Position numbers and translations under genes: made by a program
Assembly: GCF_918797505.1 (NCBI RefSeq)
Contig: NC_092793.1
Span: 45,000,243 to 45,064,242, forward strand
DNA from: Bemisia tabaci
Lineage: Eukaryota > Arthropoda > Insecta > Hemiptera > Aleyrodidae
Length of the DNA: 64,000 nucleotides
Direction: 5' to 3'
Notes under the pieces: generated by a model
Told to the model about the DNA's origin: nothing
What the model saw: the letters and a program-made list of their open reading frames with translations, nothing else
The model's database searches: none
Shown: positions 61,274-64,000 of the stretch, piece after piece
Position numbering within the stretch: the first letter of the stretch is position 1
Layout: each line of letters begins with the position of its first letter

Positions 61274-62543
61274 GCATGGTTTGGGCCGATCTGACTACAC
61301 TATTTTAAATGATCCTGAACTATCTTTCCATGAGATTGTCAAGAAGAACCTATTAGCAGCTGTATCTAACACATTGAAAACGGAGGTCAAAACAGAGAAA
61401 CCGGAGGAGAATATCCGTTTTGACCGTAATCAAATTCTATTCAAATTAGAAAAAGGGGAAGGAACTCTGCAAGTTGAAAAAATATCTAATAGCAAGAAAA
61501 AAGAGAATCCAGATGGTGGCTCCGCTGAAGTATCAGTCCCTGTCAAAGAAGAATTGTATCTGAAGAAAGAATCTGAGCTCATAGTTGAGAAAGCAAGCGA
61601 AGACAATCCTGACAAGATGGAGGTGGATGAAAATCATGGCACAAATGAAGAAAAAGAAGAGACTTCAACTGAAAACCTGGAAATTCCTCTAAAAGAAGAA
61701 GAGAAGCAGGTACAAGATGAACCATTGAGAGCAGAGCAACCAGACGAAAAATTGAAAGAAGAAATGGAAGGCGAGAGGTGTAAAGAGGAGGAAGAAGGAA
61801 AAGCAGATGTCATTAATCCTGCAAATAGTGATGTCAGAAACGAAACTGAAAGTAATGAAAAAGAAAGTGGAAAGACTTATAGTAAGGAAGTTGAAAGCAA
61901 CAATTCAAACGATGATGCAATCAATAAAATTGACACAGAGTTAGAAATCAAAGTTCTTGAAGAACAAACTAGTCATACAGATAAAACCTGTGAGGATAAT
62001 CTGGACAACGCTCAATCAGGTAAAAAAACAGATGAAAAGGTTGGCAATCCAGCTGAAAATCTAGAGAATGATGAAAATGGAAAGGGAAATTTGCGGGAGG
62101 AAGAACGTTTAAAAGCAAATCCAAAGGATGATGAAATTCTAAATGATAAAGCAAGGGAGTCTCAGCCTGAAAATCTGGAAATGAAGACAGTATTATCATC
62201 AAAGGGAGATAAATTGACTGAAAATGGTGACAAAGCTGGTGCCCATGCTGAAACTATCATCAAGGGAGATACTCAGCCTGCCAAAGTTGGTGTCCAACCA
62301 TCTTTTGCCGATTCCTTTGACCTTAAAGTTGGCAAAACTGATAGTGTAGATAAATTAAAAGCAATGTTTCCTGAATTGGAAGTAATGAATCGATTGCCGG
62401 AAATTGATGCTATTGTTGTGAATGAAAACAAACCAAATCTTAATGTTACTAGTCCTTTCAACAAAGGCAATCCTAGTTTGATTGATTCATCCATAGCGAA
62501 TATTTTTACACAGAGTTATCAGAATCCCATCAAATGGCCAAAG
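61274..62543 (+). CDS. kis: kismet/CHD7-like, exon H (conserved start, long acidic linker)
   Basis: This is the largest exon in the window: 1,270 bases, acceptor CTCTTTTCAG, donor GTAAGTT. The first base completes lysine, then 423 codons run to a phase 0 end. The first 20 residues, HGLGRSDYTILNDPELSFHE, continue the conserved HG-x-x-x-x-D-x-x-I-x-x-D-P-x-x-S-F motif of CHD6-9. About 300 residues of low-complexity Glu/Lys/Asp/Asn sequence follow, probably disordered. The exon closes with a more structured stretch ending in KWPK, which matches the WPKDR motif that in relatives opens the next conserved block. That block should begin in the next exon, which is outside the window. The downstream donor means the 428-residue frame from the ATG at 61281 is not a separate gene. 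Confidence 0.95.
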
Positions 62544-64000
62544 GTAAGTTCATGTTTTTACCTCTAGGCTCTTCTCTTTGTATTTTATGAATTCCTTCTT
62601 GTAAGAAAAGAAATTTACTAGATGCCTAGAGAATTTAAGTTATTGTCTTGCTCTCCCAACTTCAACCATGTTCAAAAGTACATTATTTAAAGCATGCCGC
62701 TTAGAAGGGGTTGCTCAAATGCTTCAAAGATGCTTCTTTACTAGTGAAACATAAGATTTTACCTTAGTGACCTCATTTTATGTGATAAGAATGAACTCCT
62801 GCAGTCCGGCCTGTTTTTTTTTAAACCAAGGTAATTTTCCCGGAAGAAAAAGATGGCGTCTACAAGTAGCCTCTGGATCGATGCAGGGGGGGGTTTCCAA
62901 CTTAAAGCTTATCCTGTAGGGATGAGGGAAGAAAGGGATGGAAATAACAACATATAGCCAGGAGATCAGAGGAGCTTGTATGTAGGCAAAGAGAACAGGA
63001 CAAGTGAGTAGCCTAGCCCAGGAAATAGATATGCCACATATGCAACCGAAATCGTTCAGGGTGCCAACCCCGGGCGACCCTCATCCTGGCTCCTAACATG
63101 GATGGGGCAAAAACTCATCCTGAAGTGTTGTGAATGTACTTACCGTCTAATTCGATTTTTTGCCACTCATACCTTTGCTGTTGTTGATTTACATATTCCA
63201 ACAAGTTCACATTTGCAATTGCGAGGTTCTATTTACCCACCGAGTTAGTGTTTGATTTTTCAGTCATTGCAGAAGTGGCCAGAAGTTGGTGGCAAGTGAT
63301 CAGCAATGTCTTTTGGAATTGGCCAAAAAGGTCTAGAATTTAGGATTGCCTCAATTTTCTGAATAAGTGTTAAGTTCTTCGAAATGAAGTACGAGGTCTG
63401 TTAGATTAGAAACCGGATTTTGGTCATAACTAGCTTACCGTGCGTCCGCATTAGGTTTTCTTGGACTTTTCTGATAGCTGATAACATACTAAAGAACGCT
63501 ATGTTCAGAGATTTTGTTTATTTTGATCAGTGTTCATTCTGTGTAATCTTGAATAAGAGGAAGCCCGGTGCGTTCTGCGATATTCATCATGCGATCTCTG
63601 ATAGAGCAAAGATTTAACATTAAATTTTGTTTTAAGCTCGGTATACCTTGTACTGAAACTTTTGGTATGCTAAGTAAAGTATACCAAGATCATTGAATGA
63701 GTTGTTCTCACTATTTTGAATGGGTTAAACGATTCAAAATTGATCAGGAGTTCGTTGAAGATGAGGAGCATGGGAATCGACCATCAACGGCAACTAACAT
63801 TTGTCACGTGGAAGAAGTGCGGCCAAAAGTCTCGAAAATGGTCGTTTTGAGCTTGCTAAACATTTTAATATATTTCTGAAGACTCTGTACATACAATTTT
63901 GATAGAATATGTAGACATGCATCGAGTTTCAGGTACACTTGTCCCTTGATTGTTGTCCGTTGAACAAAAATCCAACACAATGTTAATTTCCCTATAGCTG
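62544..64000 (+). other. Start of the intron after exon H (incomplete)
   Basis: The intron starts with GTAAGTT and continues beyond the window. Position 62884-62894 is a G-rich run. In 62900-63390 I see no named feature, only a sequence of moderate GC near 63000-63120 that could be a decayed repeat. A mariner fragment follows from 63391. Confidence 0.75.
63391..63850 (+). mobile_element. Mariner-like element, 5' fragment with transposase N-terminus relic
   Basis: TACGAGGTCTGTTAGATTAG near 63389 resembles the start of mariner elements (CGAGG-x-CTGTT). From about 63615 the + strand reads IKFCFKLGIPCTETFGMLSK, then after a stop CSHYFEWVKRFKIDQEFVED and EEHGNRPSTAT. These are the helix-turn-helix and the F-E-W-x-x-R-F ... 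E-D-x-x-x-x-G-R-P-S-T linker of mariner transposases. The homology ends near 63840 and no catalytic domain follows, so the copy is truncated and dead. Confidence 0.75.

Noticed and set aside
61281..62567. A separate single-exon gene of 428 residues starting at the ATG at 61281
   Set aside because: The conserved motif starts before that ATG, and splice acceptor and donor with correct phases show it is an internal exon.
1..64000. CRISPR arrays, bacterial operons, ribosome binding sites, rRNA genes
   Set aside because: No regularly spaced short repeats of that type, no operon-like gene packing and no rRNA-like sequence; the exon-intron structure is clearly eukaryotic.

Overview
The window is eukaryotic, AT-rich and dominated by introns. 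It most likely comes from an arthropod, probably an insect. The grounds are the coding content (a kismet/CHD7-type chromatin remodeller) and the repeats (RTE-like and Jockey-like retrotransposons, mariner relics, piggyBac-like and hAT-like short elements). The species cannot be fixed from sequence alone. One protein-coding gene runs along the whole + strand. Eight exons at 164-253, 13378-13551, 23741-23984, 30997-31155, 48443-48585, 49141-49283, 54336-54543 and 61274-62543 join with no phase conflict into 810 codons. They encode the part of a CHD6-9/kismet protein from the end of the helicase region through the SANT/SLIDE-like DNA-binding region to an acidic linker. The chromodomains, the helicase core and any BRK domains must lie outside the window. 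Exons cover 2,431 bases, about 3.8 percent.

Nearly everything else is intron, and much of that is mobile DNA. Intron 254-13377 holds a poly(T) run with a 0.9 kb foldback, a 2.7 kb foldback, a piggyBac-like element split by a hAT-like element, a Jockey-like fragment and a tRNA-related SINE-like sequence. Intron 13552-23740 holds an RTE-like retrotransposon whose long reading frame is broken by a single stop, and a foldback interrupted by a mariner-like foldback. Intron 23985-30996 holds a small foldback, a 2.7 kb foldback carrying an inserted element, and another inverted repeat.

Intron 31156-48442 is the richest: a 3.2 kb foldback with a second palindrome inside one arm, a 1.2 kb inverted repeat, a mariner relic, a hAT-like element with an exact 8-base target duplication, a 1.9 kb element with 30-base inverted ends, a tandem duplication and a 1.3 kb foldback. 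Intron 49284-54335 has a diverged tandem duplication and a weak inverted repeat. Intron 54544-61273 has a mariner-like element with a transposase relic and, 72 bases before the last exon, a hairpin with 177-base arms that read as identical. A further mariner transposase fragment lies near the right end.

The host gene is the only gene I can support as functional. The unusual feature is the density of long inverted repeats in its introns, which would sit in the pre-mRNA as many long double-stranded hairpins. In three of them the opposite arm preserves the uninterrupted sequence of the site where a later element landed. All calls come from reading the sequence by eye; no alignment or database search was run, and boundaries marked approximate should be treated so.
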